This document shows, piece after piece, positions 48,712 through 60,120 of a stretch of 64,000 nt of DNA; position 1 is the stretch's first letter; every line of letters begins with the position of its first letter. A model generated the notes under the pieces. That model worked only from the letters and a program-made list of their open reading frames with translations, ran no database searches and was not told the DNA's origin. This DNA comes from Streptococcus thalassemiae (GTDB lineage: Bacteria > Bacillota > Bacilli > Lactobacillales > Streptococcaceae). Position numbers and translations under genes: made by a program. The stretch covers positions 124,001-188,000 of the forward strand of contig NZ_CAHJXN010000002.1 of the NCBI RefSeq assembly GCF_903645285.1. Reading direction: 5' to 3'.

Positions 48712-50861
48712 ACAAACCAACGATTCTGCGCCTAATCAAGTATCTGAGCATTAGCTTCTTAAGCTTGGTTATCGCAGCCATTGTCTTAGGCGGAGGAGTT
48801 TTTTTCTACTACGTTAGCAAGGCTCCTAGCCTATCCGAGAGTAAACTAGTTGCAACAACTTCTAGTAAAATCTACGACAATAAAAATCAACTCATTGCTG
48901 ACTTGGGTTCTGAACGCCGCGTCAATGCCCAAGCTAATGATATTCCCACAGATTTGGTTAAGGCAATCGTTTCTATCGAAGACCATCGCTTCTTCGACCA
49001 CAGGGGGATTGATTCCATCCGTATCCTGGGAGCTTTCTTGCGCAATCTGCAAAGTAATTCCCTCCAAGGTGGATCAACTCTCACCCAACAGTTGATTAAG
49101 TTGACTTACTTTTCAACCTCGACTTCCGACCAGACTATTTCTCGTAAGGCTCAGGAAGCTTGGTTAGCGATTCAGTTAGAACAAAAAGCAACCAAACAGG
49201 AAATCTTGACCTACTATATAAATAAGGTCTACATGTCTAATGGCAACTATGGAATGCAGACAGCAGCTCAAAACTACTATGGTAAAGACCTCAATAATTT
49301 AAGTTTACCTCAGTTAGCCTTGCTGGCTGGAATGCCTCAGGCACCAAACCAATATGACCCCTATTCACATCCAGAAGCAGCCCAAGACCGCCGAAACTTG
49401 GTCTTATCTGAAATGAAAAATCAAGGTTACATCTCTGCTGAACAGTATGAGAAAGCAGTCAATACACCAATTACTGATGGACTACAAAGTCTCAAATCAG
49501 CAAGTAATTACCCTGCTTACATGGATAATTACCTCAAGGAGGTCATCAATCAAGTAGAACAAGAAACTGGCTATAACCTTCTAACTACTGGGATGGATGT
49601 TTACACAAATGTAGACCAAGAAGCTCAAAAACATCTGTGGGATATCTACAACTCCGATCAATACGTCTCTTACCCTGACGATGATTTGCAAGTCGCATCT
49701 ACGGTCGTAGATGTTTCAAATGGTAAAGTCATCGCCCAACTTGGAGCTCGTCACCAAGCAAGTAACGTTTCATTTGGTACCAACCAAGCTGTGGAGACCA
49801 ATCGTGACTGGGGTTCTAGTATGAAACCAATCACTGACTATGCTCCCGCTTTAGAATATGGAGTCTATGACTCTACTGCAACTATAGTACATGATGTTCC
49901 TTATAACTATCCTGGCACTGATACTCCACTCTACAACTGGGATCATGGCTACTTTGGAAACATTACAATCCAGTATGCTCTTCAACAATCACGAAATGTC
50001 ACAGCCGTTGAGACTTTGAATAAGGTCGGTCTAGATAGAGCTAAAACCTTCCTTAATGGTCTTGGTATCGACTATCCAAGCATGCATTATGCAAACGCCA
50101 TTTCAAGTAATACAACAGAATCTAACAAACAATACGGTGCAAGCAGTGAAAAAATGGCTGCTGCTTATGCTGCCTTTGCCAACGGTGGAATTTACCACAA
50201 ACCCATGTATATCAATAAGGTCGTCTTCAGTGACGGTAGTGAAAAAGAATTTTCTGATGCTGGTACACGAGCTATGAAAGAGACTACGGCCTATATGATG
50301 ACCGAAATGATGAAAACAGTCTTAGTTTATGGTATCGGACGTGGTGCCTACCTACCATGGCTTCCACAAGCTGGTAAGACTGGTACTTCTAACTATACTG
50401 ATGAAGAAATCGAAAAATATGTCAAAAACACTGGCTACGTAGCTCCAGATGAATCGTTTGTAGGTTATACTCGTAAGTATTCTATGGCTGTATGGACAGG
50501 TTATTCGAATCGTTTAACTCCTATCGTTGGAGATGGTTTCCTAGTTGCAGCTAAAGTTTATCGCTCAATGATAACGTATCTATCAGAAGATACTCATCCA
50601 GAAGACTGGACGATGCCAGACGGACTTTTCAGAAACGGGGAATTTGTATTCAAAAATGGAGCTCGCCCAATATGGACTGAACCCTCTACTCAACAATCCT
50701 CAACAGCTGAAAGTTCAACTACACAGGCAAGTACTACGGTTGGTCAACAACCCAATAATGCTCCAGCAACTGATCCTAATCAAGGACAAGCTGTTCAACC
50801 GACACAACCAGTACAACCAACGCCACAAAATCCACAAGTTCAACAGCAACCACAACAGTAA
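48708..50861 (+). CDS. pbp1A: Penicillin-binding protein 1A (bifunctional, resistance-type allele)
   Basis: A 717-residue class A PBP. One membrane helix (about 10-35) is followed by the glycosyltransferase domain (about 70-240; [23 protein letters not shown]) and the transpeptidase domain with Ser370 (SSMK), Ser428 (SRN) and Lys557 (KTG). The C-terminal tail is rich in Ser, Thr, Gln and Pro. Residue 371 is Ser instead of Thr, residue 432 is Thr instead of Pro, and 574-577 read NTGY instead of TSQF, all known from beta-lactam-resistant mosaic pneumococcal alleles. It is coupled to recU. Confidence 0.97.
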   Translation: MNKPTILRLIKYLSISFLSLVIAAIVLGGGVFFYYVSKAPSLSESKLVATTSSKIYDNKNQLIADLGSERRVNAQANDIPTDLVKAIVSIEDHRFFDHRGIDSIRILGAFLRNLQSNSLQGGSTLTQQLIKLTYFSTSTSDQTISRKAQEAWLAIQLEQKATKQEILTYYINKVYMSNGNYGMQTAAQNYYGKDLNNLSLPQLALLAGMPQAPNQYDPYSHPEAAQDRRNLVLSEMKNQGYISAEQYEKAVNTPITDGLQSLKSASNYPAYMDNYLKEVINQVEQETGYNLLTTGMDVYTNVDQEAQKHLWDIYNSDQYVSYPDDDLQVASTVVDVSNGKVIAQLGARHQASNVSFGTNQAVETNRDWGSSMKPITDYAPALEYGVYDSTATIVHDVPYNYPGTDTPLYNWDHGYFGNITIQYALQQSRNVTAVETLNKVGLDRAKTFLNGLGIDYPSMHYANAISSNTTESNKQYGASSEKMAAAYAAFANGGIYHKPMYINKVVFSDGSEKEFSDAGTRAMKETTAYMMTEMMKTVLVYGIGRGAYLPWLPQAGKTGTSNYTDEEIEKYVKNTGYVAPDESFVGYTRKYSMAVWTGYSNRLTPIVGDGFLVAAKVYRSMITYLSEDTHPEDWTMPDGLFRNGEFVFKNGARPIWTEPSTQQSSTAESSTTQASTTVGQQPNNAPATDPNQGQAVQPTQPVQPTPQNPQVQQQPQQ

Positions 50862-50864
50862 ACG

Positions 50865-50899
50865 AAAAAATCCTGAGAACTCTAAACTCAGGATTTTGT
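50865..50899 (+). terminator. Terminator of recU-pbp1A
   Basis: The stem aaaatcctgag / ctcaggatttt is perfect over 11 bases with a nine-base loop. Confidence 0.85.
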
Positions 50900-50941
50900 C
50901 ATTTTCAAAATGAAATACAGAGATCAAGTACATTTCCCCAC

Positions 50942-51017
50942 AATAAAACGCATACGATCAAGGCTTTCATCACCTGACAATATGCGTTTTGCTTTTAAAG
51001 ACTTTTTGCTCAGTCTC
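50942..51017 (-). repeat. Terminator-like repeat, copy 2 (SPRITE candidate)
   Basis: The sequence aataaaacgcat...atgcgttttgcttttaaagac parallels the one at 40609-40686 through hairpin and flank (roughly three quarters of positions agree by eye). It lies just after the aliA stop and can serve as its terminator. Confidence 0.6.
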
Positions 51018-51025
51018 TTTTTATC

Positions 51026-53005
51026 TTATTTCACATGTTTTGCGAGTTCTTCTTGCGCTTTTTTATTGGATTCTGCTTTTTCTTTCATCCATTTTTCTTG
51101 AGCTTTTTGATATTCATCTGCAGTAACTGCCTTGTCTTGAAGTTCAAGGTATTTATACAAGACTGGGTCACTTGTACCTTTATTTCCTGACAATGCAAAT
51201 GGTATTGTAAATGGTACCATCTTAGACAAGATTGGACGACCAGTTTTAGAAGTTGTTGGGATGATCAAGGCACTATCTGTCAACCAAGCTTGGGCTGCTG
51301 CGTATTTATCATATCGTTTAGCAACATCTGTAGTCTCATCACCAGCTTCAGTAACCAATTTTTCGTAGTCATATAGACCTACTTTTTTAGCAGCTACATT
51401 ATCTTCCCCTGAGTCAAATCCTAAATATGTTTTAGTACTTTCTCCTACAGAAGGTTTGATAATATCAAGGTAGGTTGATGGATCGGCAAAGTCTGGACCC
51501 CAACCGACATTATCTGATAAATCCCAGTCTTCGCCAGCAGCATTTTCGGCAAATAGAGTTACATTAAGCAATTCATCTTTTTGCAATTGTTGGATATCAA
51601 TAACGACATTATCAGTTCCTAAAGTTGCTTCCAAGGATTGTTTCATAGATTGGACACGTTGAACTTTTGTAGTTGCTGTCTGGTCAACAGGCATATCTAG
51701 GTGAATTGGGAATTGTACTCCCTCAGCTTGTAGGGCTGATTTGGCTTTGGCAAATTCTGCTTTAGCTTTTTCTGGATTGTAAAGACCATCTTGTGAATCT
51801 GCAAGATTGACATCCTTCCATTCATCCCCATAAGTCACTAATTTTTCTTTGACTATATCGCCAAAGTTCTTCCCATCTGCTTGAACAAATGTTGGTGGCA
51901 CAAAGAGATTACGCAAGATTTTGCTTGCTCCAGTTTCTCCATTCAACTGAGAAGCATAAGCTGTACGGTCAAAACCAAAGGCAATAGCCTGACGGAAATC
52001 CTTGTTTAAGAGAGCTTTTTTAGTAGATGTCTTTTGTTCGTCGCTAGTCTTAGATGTGTGTTTATAAGATTGACGGTCAATATTTGTTCCTACTAAATAA
52101 GTCGTAGAGTCTTGTTGAGTATAGACAATATTGTCTTTCATACTCTTCTCAAGCTCTGCGAAACTTGCACTTGTTGGATAAAGACGAGCTGCTGTAAGGC
52201 TACCATCTTTAAAGTTTTCTGCTGGTTTGCTGGTATCTTGCCCATCCCAGAATGACAATTTGACCTTGTCAATATGCACATTGTCTTTATCCCAGTAGTT
52301 CGGATTTTTCGCAAATTCAACAGAGGATTTAGTTACAATGGATTTCAACAAATAAGGGCCGTTATACAAGAGACTACTTGGATCCGTAGCTTTGGCAAAA
52401 TCATCCCCTTTTGAATTCAAAAACTCTTCATTGACTGGCGCAAGCACACCCATGGTTGTTTTAGAATTCCAAAAAGTTTCAGGTTTGTTCAAGGTGTATT
52501 GGATTGTTTGGTCGTCAAGGGCTTTAATCCCGACTTGAGCGAAGTCTGTGATTTCACCTTTGGCATAGGCATCCAGCCCTTTGATTGAATCCTGTACCAA
52601 GTAAAGGGCTTCTGCTTTCTTATCTGTTGCATATTTAAGTCCTGTTACAAAGTCCTGAGCCTTAACAGGAGCGTACTCTTCTCCCTCAGATGTATACCAC
52701 TTGGCATCCTGACGAATCTTATAAGTATAAGTCAAGCCATCCTTAGAAACCGACCAGTCTTCTGCCAATGAAGGAACAAGGTTCCCGTATTTATCATTTT
52801 CAAGCAATCCATCAATCACATTACTAGTAATCTCAGAAGTTGCCGCCTTACCAGTTGTCAAATAGTTGAGATTATCCGGATGTGTCTCGTAGGTAAATGC
52901 AAAGGTTTTTTCACCTTGAGCGCCTGAACCCCCAGAACAAGCAGCTAAAACACCAGTTGCTAATAAGGTTACTCCTGCAAGAGCTAATACTTTCTTTGTT
53001 TTCAT
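51026..53005 (-). CDS. aliA: Oligopeptide-binding lipoprotein AliA
   Basis: A 659-residue solute-binding lipoprotein of the AmiA/AliA/AliB family, which supplies peptides to the Ami permease. The signal peptide (MKTKKVLALAGVTLLATGVL) ends in the lipobox LAAC with Cys at about 23. The body has ENDKYGNLVPSLAEDWSVS and RQAIAFGFDRTAYASQLNGE. The C-terminal helix KWMKEKAESNKKAQEELAKH is also typical. The name comes from its position next to pbp1A and the capsule-locus site. I chose the ATG at 53005 (aaaggag before it); the longer frame runs into the promoter. Confidence 0.93.
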   Translation of the reverse strand: MKTKKVLALAGVTLLATGVLAACSGGSGAQGEKTFAFTYETHPDNLNYLTTGKAATSEITSNVIDGLLENDKYGNLVPSLAEDWSVSKDGLTYTYKIRQDAKWYTSEGEEYAPVKAQDFVTGLKYATDKKAEALYLVQDSIKGLDAYAKGEITDFAQVGIKALDDQTIQYTLNKPETFWNSKTTMGVLAPVNEEFLNSKGDDFAKATDPSSLLYNGPYLLKSIVTKSSVEFAKNPNYWDKDNVHIDKVKLSFWDGQDTSKPAENFKDGSLTAARLYPTSASFAELEKSMKDNIVYTQQDSTTYLVGTNIDRQSYKHTSKTSDEQKTSTKKALLNKDFRQAIAFGFDRTAYASQLNGETGASKILRNLFVPPTFVQADGKNFGDIVKEKLVTYGDEWKDVNLADSQDGLYNPEKAKAEFAKAKSALQAEGVQFPIHLDMPVDQTATTKVQRVQSMKQSLEATLGTDNVVIDIQQLQKDELLNVTLFAENAAGEDWDLSDNVGWGPDFADPSTYLDIIKPSVGESTKTYLGFDSGEDNVAAKKVGLYDYEKLVTEAGDETTDVAKRYDKYAAAQAWLTDSALIIPTTSKTGRPILSKMVPFTIPFALSGNKGTSDPVLYKYLELQDKAVTADEYQKAQEKWMKEKAESNKKAQEELAKHVK

Positions 53006-53030
53006 AGTATTCTCCTTTGTTTTTTTATTC

Positions 53031-53059
53031 ATTATAGACTCTTTTTCAAGTCCTGTCAA
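53031..53059 (-). promoter_or_regulatory. Promoter of aliA (consensus)
   Basis: On the minus strand: TTGACA (53059-53054), exactly 17 bases, TATAAT (53036-53031). Both boxes match the sigma-A consensus perfectly. Confidence 0.9.
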
Positions 53060-53132
53060 TAGAATTTTCTGAATTTTAAGAGTTATTTGTTATATTTTAT
53101 ATATTCTGAAAAATAAAATTGTTCATTTATGC

Positions 53133-53187
53133 CAAAAAAGCCAACATAGGTTCTCTTCTGATAAGCAGAAAAGAATCTTGTTGGCCT
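53133..53187 (-). terminator. Terminator of glf
   Basis: On the minus strand a long stem (ggccaacaagattcttttctg / cagaagagaacctatgttggc, with a few mismatches) is followed by cttttttgg. Confidence 0.8.
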
Positions 53188-53239
53188 TACTTCTAAAAAT
53201 CTTAAGTAGCAAAGATTCTAAAATGACGGAATCCTTGCA

Positions 53240-54340
53240 TCATTGTCCCAACTCTTCCTCGACTACATTCAAGGTCCGTTCAATGACCACATGCATGTCG
53301 TAGTATTTATAATCAGCCAAACGTCCACAGAAAATGACCTTATCATTCTGTGCTGCTTCTTCTTGATATTTAGCAAACAGGACATTGTTTCGCTCATCAT
53401 TGATTGGATAATAAGGCTCATCTCCACGTTTCCAATCAGCTGGGTATTCACGAGTAATAACCGTTTTGTCCTGAGTACCATACTCAAAGTGTTTATGCTC
53501 AATAATACGAGTATAAGGAATTTCTCGCTCTGTATAGTTGACAACAGCATTTCCTTGATAGTTTTCTTCATCAAGAACTTCATGCTCAAAACGAAGACTA
53601 CGGTATTCTAACTCACCATGTTTATAATCAAAGTATTGGTCAATCATTCCTGTAAAGACAACTTTTTCAGCAGAAGCTTCTAATTCCTGACGATTGGCAA
53701 AAAAGTCAAGACCAAGTTCTACTTCCACATCCTTGAGCATATTTTCGATGATGACGTTGTAACCGCCAATTGGAATACCCTGGTAACGGTCATTGAAGTA
53801 GTTATTATCAAAAGTCAAACGAACTGGTAGACGTTTGATGATAAAGGGTGGAAGGTCAGTCGCAGAACGTCCCCATTGCTTTTCAGTATATCCTTTAATC
53901 AATTTTTCATAAATATCTGGACCGATCAACTTGATAGCCTGTTCCTCTAAGTTTTTCGGTTCAACGTCCTTCATATGAGCCGTTTGCTCAGCAATCTTAT
54001 TTTTGACTTCTTGAGGGGTTTTTGTCCCCCATATAGCATAGAAAGTATTCATATTAAAAGGTAGATTATAAAGGCTACCCTTGTAATTAGCTAGAGGCGA
54101 GTTGATGTAGTTGTTAAATTCAGCAAATTGATTCACATAATCCCAAACTTTTTTATTAGAAGTATGGAAGATATGAGCACCGTATTTATGAACATTAACC
54201 CCTTCTACATTCTCACAGTAGATATTTCCACCAATGTGGTCACGTTTATCAATAACTTTTACTTTTTTTCCACGCTTGGTTGCTTCATAAGCAAAAATTG
54301 CTCCCGACAAACCAGCACCAACGATTAGATAGTCGTACAT
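53240..54340 (-). CDS. glf: UDP-galactopyranose mutase
   Basis: A 366-residue flavoenzyme that converts UDP-galactopyranose to UDP-galactofuranose, a precursor for capsule or other surface glycans. The FAD site YLIVGAGLSGAIFAYEATKRG is at 4-24, followed by RDHIGGNIYCENVEGVNVHKYG and GYTEKQWGRSATDLPP near 155-170. It is full-length. It is located where capsule genes lie in pneumococci, but no glycosyltransferase, wzx, wzy or wzg-wze gene is present between dexB and aliA. It is either a capsule remnant or serves a glycan made elsewhere. Confidence 0.95.
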   Translation of the reverse strand: MYDYLIVGAGLSGAIFAYEATKRGKKVKVIDKRDHIGGNIYCENVEGVNVHKYGAHIFHTSNKKVWDYVNQFAEFNNYINSPLANYKGSLYNLPFNMNTFYAIWGTKTPQEVKNKIAEQTAHMKDVEPKNLEEQAIKLIGPDIYEKLIKGYTEKQWGRSATDLPPFIIKRLPVRLTFDNNYFNDRYQGIPIGGYNVIIENMLKDVEVELGLDFFANRQELEASAEKVVFTGMIDQYFDYKHGELEYRSLRFEHEVLDEENYQGNAVVNYTEREIPYTRIIEHKHFEYGTQDKTVITREYPADWKRGDEPYYPINDERNNVLFAKYQEEAAQNDKVIFCGRLADYKYYDMHVVIERTLNVVEEELGQ

Positions 54341-54398
54341 AGTCTCTCCCTTATCATTTATCTTTACATCTCCTTAATTATAGTAAAAGAGAGAATCT

Positions 54399-54502
54399 TA
54401 TACTCTTCGAAAATCTCTTCAAACCACGTCAGCGTCCATCTGCAACCTCAAAGCTGTACTTTGAGCTAACTTCCCATTTACTCTTTGATTTTTATTAAGT
54501 AT
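54399..54502 (+). repeat. Degenerate BOX element
   Basis: It starts tactcttcgaaaatctcttc and keeps aaaccacgtcagcgtcc, but lacks the gccttgccgta part of the core. A short boxB/C remnant follows (aaagctgtactttgagc) and it ends tctttgatttttattaagta. It lies immediately upstream of glf. Confidence 0.8.
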
Positions 54503-54564
54503 TCGTTTCAATCTATTTTAGCACAAAACAAATCATTTCTCAGTTTTCAATAGCCGAGTGATTT

Positions 54565-54598
54565 AAAAAGACAAGCACCAAAACTGATATTTGTCTTT
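54565..54598 (-). terminator. Terminator of the Ali-type lipoprotein gene
   Basis: The stem aaagacaa / ttgtcttt with a loop of 15 bases, followed on the minus strand by tttttaaa. Confidence 0.65.
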
Positions 54599-54627
54599 AT
54601 GATTTTGCTTGAAAAGGCTATTTCTAA

Positions 54628-56586
54628 CTATTTAACATGTTTTTCTGCTTCTTTTTGAGCTTTTTCGATTGCTTTTTTGCTTTCTTGCTCCCATTTGGTC
54701 TTAGCTTCTTCAAACTGTTTGGTCGTCACAGTGTCTTTTTGCAGTTTCATGTACTTGTAGTTATTGCCATCACCCTTGATACCAACCAATGAATAGCCTC
54801 TTGTAAATGGCGTTACTTTGGTTACAGATGCTGTTCCACCACTTGACATAGCTGACATAATCAGAGAATTGTCAATCATCCAAGCCTGTGCTTCAGCGTA
54901 TTTTTCATAACGCTTGGCTACATCTTTGTTTTCACTATCTGCATCTTTGAGCATCTTAGTGTAGGTATCAAGACCTAGGCTAGTGATTTTTTCCTTGTCT
55001 TCCTTGGCATCTAGTCCAAAAATCTTAAGGTAGAAGCCATCCTCTGCATTGAAAGGATTGAGATAAGTTGATGGATCCTGATAGTCACCTACCCAACCAT
55101 CAAAGTTCAAATCATAGTCACGATCAGCTGCTGTTGGCGCTAAGAAGGCTACGTTATTAAAATCATCTGTTGAAAGTTGCTGAACATCAATGACAATGTT
55201 ATCAACACCTAAAACTGACTCAAGGGTCTGCTTAACTGAGTTCATGCCTGTCACGGCATTTTTACTTGTCTGATCAACCGCCACATCCAAGTGAATTGGG
55301 AAGGTCACACCTTGACTTGTCAATTCTTTTTTAGCTTCCGCAAATTTTGCTTGGGCTTTTTCTTTGTTGAAATAGGCATCCTGAGCATCTGCCAAGTTTA
55401 TACCTGACCATTCTGTGCCATAGTTGACCAATTTAGAAGCGACTACTTCTCCAAAGGTCTTGTCTCCAACTTGGACAAATGTAGGAGGCACTAGGGTGTT
55501 ACGAAGAGTCTTGCTAGCTGCTTCTTCCCCATTTGACTGAGCAGAATAGGCTGTGCGGTCCAAGGCAAAGTTCACTGCTTGGCGGAAGTTCTTGTTCAAG
55601 ACAGCTGTCTCAGTTGACTTCTTCTGCTCATCTGTCGTTTTAGACGTATGGTTGTAAGCCTTACGGTTGACGTTGAAATTGAAGTACCAAGAAGTCTTGT
55701 CCTGCAAGCTATAGACGATATTATCCTTATATTTTTCCTTGGTCTTAGCAAAGTTAGAACTATTTGGATAAACCCCAGCGATTGAATAAGCTCCACTTTC
55801 AAAGTTACGGATGGTCAATTCTTGGTCTGAACCATCAAAATAAGCTAATTTCACGTGTTCAATCGATACTTTGTCATGATCATAGTAATGCGGGTTCTTC
55901 ACATACTCAATCGATGATTTTGATGTGAAATCTTTTAACAAGTAAGGTCCGCTGTAGAGAATGCTATCTGGAGATAGAGTCCCAAAATCTTTCCCTTTTG
56001 AGTTTAAAAACTCTTCATTGACTGGGAAAAGAATACTATTGGTTGTTTTTGAGTTCCAGTAAGGCTCTGGACGTGCCAAAGTATACTCAACAGTCTGGTC
56101 GTCAATAGCCTTCACCCCAATCTTAGAAAAGTCAGAATCCGCTCCTGTAATATAATCATTCAAGCCCTTGATCGAGTTTTGAATCAAGTCAATGGCCTGA
56201 GATTTATTGTCCACTGCGTACTTAATCCCTGTCACAAAATCTTGTGCCTTGACTGGGGCGTACTCTTCACCGTCAGCCGTGAACCATTTGGCATCTTTTC
56301 TCAATTTGTAGGTATAAGTCAGACCGTCGCTTGAAACAAACCAGTCTTCTGCCAAAGATGGAACTAGATTCCCGTAATTGTCATTTTCAAGCAAACCATC
56401 AACTAGGTTGGTTATAATCGATGTATTATCAGCGTAATAGTCTAATAGATAGTTAAATGTAGTTGGATTTCCACTAAAGGTTGATGAGTAAGTTTTTGTA
56501 TCTGAACCTGATTGTCCGCAAGCAGTTAAAAGCAAAGCAGCCGCAACAGTCAGGCCTGCACTAAGAACACGCTTCTTTGTAGTCAT
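54628..56586 (-). CDS. AliB-like oligopeptide-binding lipoprotein at the capsule-locus position
   Basis: A 652-residue lipoprotein. The signal peptide (TTKKRVLSAGLTVAAALLL) ends in the lipobox LTAC with Cys at about 23. The body is closely related to AliA (ENDNYGNLVPSLAEDWFVS; RQAVNFALDRTAYSAQSNGE), but is diverged in the binding region, for example FDGWVGDYQDPSTYLNPF. In non-encapsulated pneumococci and relatives the capsule locus is replaced by AliB-like ORFs (aliC, aliD); this gene fits that class, but which one is not settled. These proteins bind peptides from other bacteria and influence competence and colonisation. Confidence 0.85.
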   Translation of the reverse strand: MTTKKRVLSAGLTVAAALLLTACGQSGSDTKTYSSTFSGNPTTFNYLLDYYADNTSIITNLVDGLLENDNYGNLVPSLAEDWFVSSDGLTYTYKLRKDAKWFTADGEEYAPVKAQDFVTGIKYAVDNKSQAIDLIQNSIKGLNDYITGADSDFSKIGVKAIDDQTVEYTLARPEPYWNSKTTNSILFPVNEEFLNSKGKDFGTLSPDSILYSGPYLLKDFTSKSSIEYVKNPHYYDHDKVSIEHVKLAYFDGSDQELTIRNFESGAYSIAGVYPNSSNFAKTKEKYKDNIVYSLQDKTSWYFNFNVNRKAYNHTSKTTDEQKKSTETAVLNKNFRQAVNFALDRTAYSAQSNGEEAASKTLRNTLVPPTFVQVGDKTFGEVVASKLVNYGTEWSGINLADAQDAYFNKEKAQAKFAEAKKELTSQGVTFPIHLDVAVDQTSKNAVTGMNSVKQTLESVLGVDNIVIDVQQLSTDDFNNVAFLAPTAADRDYDLNFDGWVGDYQDPSTYLNPFNAEDGFYLKIFGLDAKEDKEKITSLGLDTYTKMLKDADSENKDVAKRYEKYAEAQAWMIDNSLIMSAMSSGGTASVTKVTPFTRGYSLVGIKGDGNNYKYMKLQKDTVTTKQFEEAKTKWEQESKKAIEKAQKEAEKHVK

Positions 56587-56625
56587 CTTCTTTCTCCTTT
56601 ATGTTAGTTTTTATAACATATATTT

Positions 56626-56654
56626 ATTTTACCAAAATAGTGGGAATTTGTAAA
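56626..56654 (-). promoter_or_regulatory. Promoter of the AliB-like gene
   Basis: On the minus strand: TTTACA (56654-56649), 17 bases, TAAAAT (56631-56626). An aaaggag site precedes the ATG. Confidence 0.75.
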
Positions 56655-56696
56655 GTTAATTGAATTTTGAGAATGAAAGTTTATAAACTTTAGTCA

Positions 56697-56747
56697 TAAA
56701 AAAACAAAGGATTTCTATCTTTCATACAGTCCTCCCTTGTTTTTATA
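56697..56747 (-). terminator. Terminator of dexB
   Basis: On the minus strand aaaaacaagggagga / tcctttgtttttt forms a stem with some mismatches and a long T run. Confidence 0.65.
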
Positions 56748-56781
56748 CGATTCCAATTTTAGATTTTTCTGTAAAAAATGT

Positions 56782-58398
<1,617 letters not shown>

Positions 58399-58423
58399 TC
58401 ATTATCTTCATAATCTACAGTCT

Positions 58424-58461
58424 ATGATAGCGCTTTTTGGAATTTTGTGCAAGCGTTTGCC
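58424..58461 (-). promoter_or_regulatory. dexB promoter with overlapping cre-like site
   Basis: On the minus strand: TTGCAC (58452-58447), 17 bases, TATCAT (58429-58424). The sequence GGCAAACGCTTGCA (58461-58448) matches 12 of 14 positions of the CcpA consensus TGWAARCGYTWNCW and covers the -35, as expected for catabolite repression. It may also affect the divergent DUF1846 gene. Confidence 0.65.
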
Positions 58462-58516
58462 TAATCTTTTTGATTCCTTTTTTAAGTCCAGAGTTTCCTA
58501 ACTTCCAATTTTTTAT

Positions 58517-58522
58517 TATAAT
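58517..58522 (+). promoter_or_regulatory. -10 box of the DUF1846 gene
   Basis: A perfect TATAAT, 20 bases before the start codon, with gaggt as ribosome-binding site. The -35 region (TTTCCT at 17 bases) is weak. Confidence 0.55.
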
Positions 58523-58541
58523 AGAGGTCAGAGGTAAAAAA

Positions 58542-60026
58542 ATGAAAAAACAAGCTTTTAGTTCTGAACAATATTTGAATCTACAGCGCGACCACATTTT
58601 AGAGCGCATTAACCAATTTGACGGCAAGCTCTACTTGGAGTTTGGTGGCAAAATGCTAGAAGATTTCCACGCTGCTCGTGTGCTTCCTGGCTATGAGCCT
58701 GACAACAAAATCAAGCTCTTACAAGAATTGAAAGAGCAAGTTGAAGTTGTAATTGCCATTAATGCTAGCAATATCGAGCATTCCAAAGCACGTGGTGACT
58801 TGGGCATTTCTTATGACCAAGAAGTTCTTCGCTTGATTGATAAATTCAATGAATTAGGGATTTTTGTCGGCTCTGTTGTCATCACACAGTACGCTGGTCA
58901 ACCCGCTGCAGATGCCTTCCGCAACCAACTTGAGAAAAACGGAATTGATTCTTATCTTCATTATCCAATCAAAGGATATCCGACGGATATGGATCACATC
59001 ATTTCTCCTGAAGGTATGGGAAAAAACGACTACATCAAAACCAGTCGTAACTTGATTGTCGTAACCGCTCCTGGACCTGGTTCTGGAAAATTGGCAACCT
59101 GTATGTCCAATATGTACCACGACCAAATCAATGGTATCAAGTCTGGCTACGCTAAATTTGAAACCTTCCCAGTTTGGAATCTTCCCCTTCATCACCCAGT
59201 CAATTTGGCCTACGAGGCTGCCACAGCTGACCTTGATGATGTCAACATGATTGACCCTTTCCATCTTCAAACCTATGGAGAAACCACTGTCAACTACAAC
59301 CGTGATATCGAGATTTTCCCAGTGCTCAAACGTATGTTGGAACGTATCCTAGGAGAGTCTCCATACGCTTCTCCAACAGACATGGGTGTCAACATGGTTG
59401 GTTTCGCTATCACAGATAACGAGGCTGCCATTGAAGCCTCTAAACAAGAAATCATCCGTCGCTACTATCAGACTGTTCTTGATTTCAAAGCCGAAAAAGT
59501 GGGCGAATCTGCTGTCAAGAAAATCGAGTTGCTCATGAACGACCTCGGCATCACACCTACAGACCGTAAGGTTGCTGTCGTTGCCCGTCAAAAAGCAGAA
59601 GAAACTGACGGACCAGCTCTAGCCCTTGAATTACCAAATGGGGAAATCGTCACAGGTAAGAACTCTGAACTCTTTGGCCCTACAGCCGCTGCTCTTATCA
59701 ACGCCATCAAGAAATCAGCTGACATCGCTAAAGAAGTAAAACTAATCGAACCTGAAGTTGTTAAGCCAATCCAAGGTCTTAAAATTGATCATCTGGGTAG
59801 CCGCAATCCACGCCTTCATTCAAATGAAATCCTGATTGCACTTGCTATCACAGCTACAGAAAATCCTGATGCTGCTCGTGCTATGGAAGAACTTGGCAAC
59901 CTCAAAGGAAGCGAAGCCCACTCAACCATCATCTTAACCGATGAAGACAAGAATGTCCTTCGCAAACTAGGTATCAATGTAACCTTTGACCCTTACTACC
60001 AATACGACCGCTTGTATCGCAAGTAA
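58542..60026 (+). CDS. DUF1846 domain-containing protein
   Basis: A 494-residue cytoplasmic protein of the DUF1846 family, conserved in Firmicutes and solved structurally in pneumococcus, but with no established function. It begins [20 protein letters not shown] and has [20 protein letters not shown] (about 30-49), then [21 protein letters not shown], which looks like a P-loop-type nucleotide site. The start is at 58542 because of gaggt at the right distance; a longer frame from 58437 runs through the promoter and cre site. It ends at a strong terminator. Confidence 0.88.
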   Translation: MKKQAFSSEQYLNLQRDHILERINQFDGKLYLEFGGKMLEDFHAARVLPGYEPDNKIKLLQELKEQVEVVIAINASNIEHSKARGDLGISYDQEVLRLIDKFNELGIFVGSVVITQYAGQPAADAFRNQLEKNGIDSYLHYPIKGYPTDMDHIISPEGMGKNDYIKTSRNLIVVTAPGPGSGKLATCMSNMYHDQINGIKSGYAKFETFPVWNLPLHHPVNLAYEAATADLDDVNMIDPFHLQTYGETTVNYNRDIEIFPVLKRMLERILGESPYASPTDMGVNMVGFAITDNEAAIEASKQEIIRRYYQTVLDFKAEKVGESAVKKIELLMNDLGITPTDRKVAVVARQKAEETDGPALALELPNGEIVTGKNSELFGPTAAALINAIKKSADIAKEVKLIEPEVVKPIQGLKIDHLGSRNPRLHSNEILIALAITATENPDAARAMEELGNLKGSEAHSTIILTDEDKNVLRKLGINVTFDPYYQYDRLYRK

Positions 60027-60033
60027 CGATTTC

Positions 60034-60060
60034 AACCTCTCCACCCTCGGAGAGGTTTTC
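60034..60060 (+). terminator. Terminator of the DUF1846 gene
   Basis: The stem aacctctcc / ggagaggtt is perfect over nine bases with a six-base loop, followed by ttttctctc. Confidence 0.85.
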
Positions 60061-60084
60061 TCTCTGTCTCAGGAGCCGGCTTTA

Positions 60085-60093
60085 TGTTATAAT
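60085..60093 (+). promoter_or_regulatory. Promoter of luxS (extended -10)
   Basis: TGT plus TATAAT (60088-60093), 27 bases before the ATG; an aaagga site follows. No good -35 is visible. Confidence 0.6.
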
Positions 60094-60120
60094 GAAATTA
60101 GAAAACTGAAAGGATTTACC

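Noticed and set aside
53006-53059. An 18-codon extension of AliA
   Set aside because: It starts inside the consensus promoter, and the lipoprotein signal peptide begins at 53005 after aaaggag.
53240-56586. A mobile element carrying glf and the AliB-like gene
   Set aside because: No transposase, terminal inverted repeats or integrase is seen; the flanking BOX is a common dispersed repeat.
58437-58541. A 35-codon N-terminal extension of the DUF1846 protein
   Set aside because: It covers the cre-like site and the -10 box; the ATG at 58542 has a ribosome-binding site and the family start.
59986-60120. A 45-codon N-terminal extension of LuxS
   Set aside because: It overlaps the end of the DUF1846 gene, its terminator and the luxS promoter; 160 residues is the normal LuxS length.
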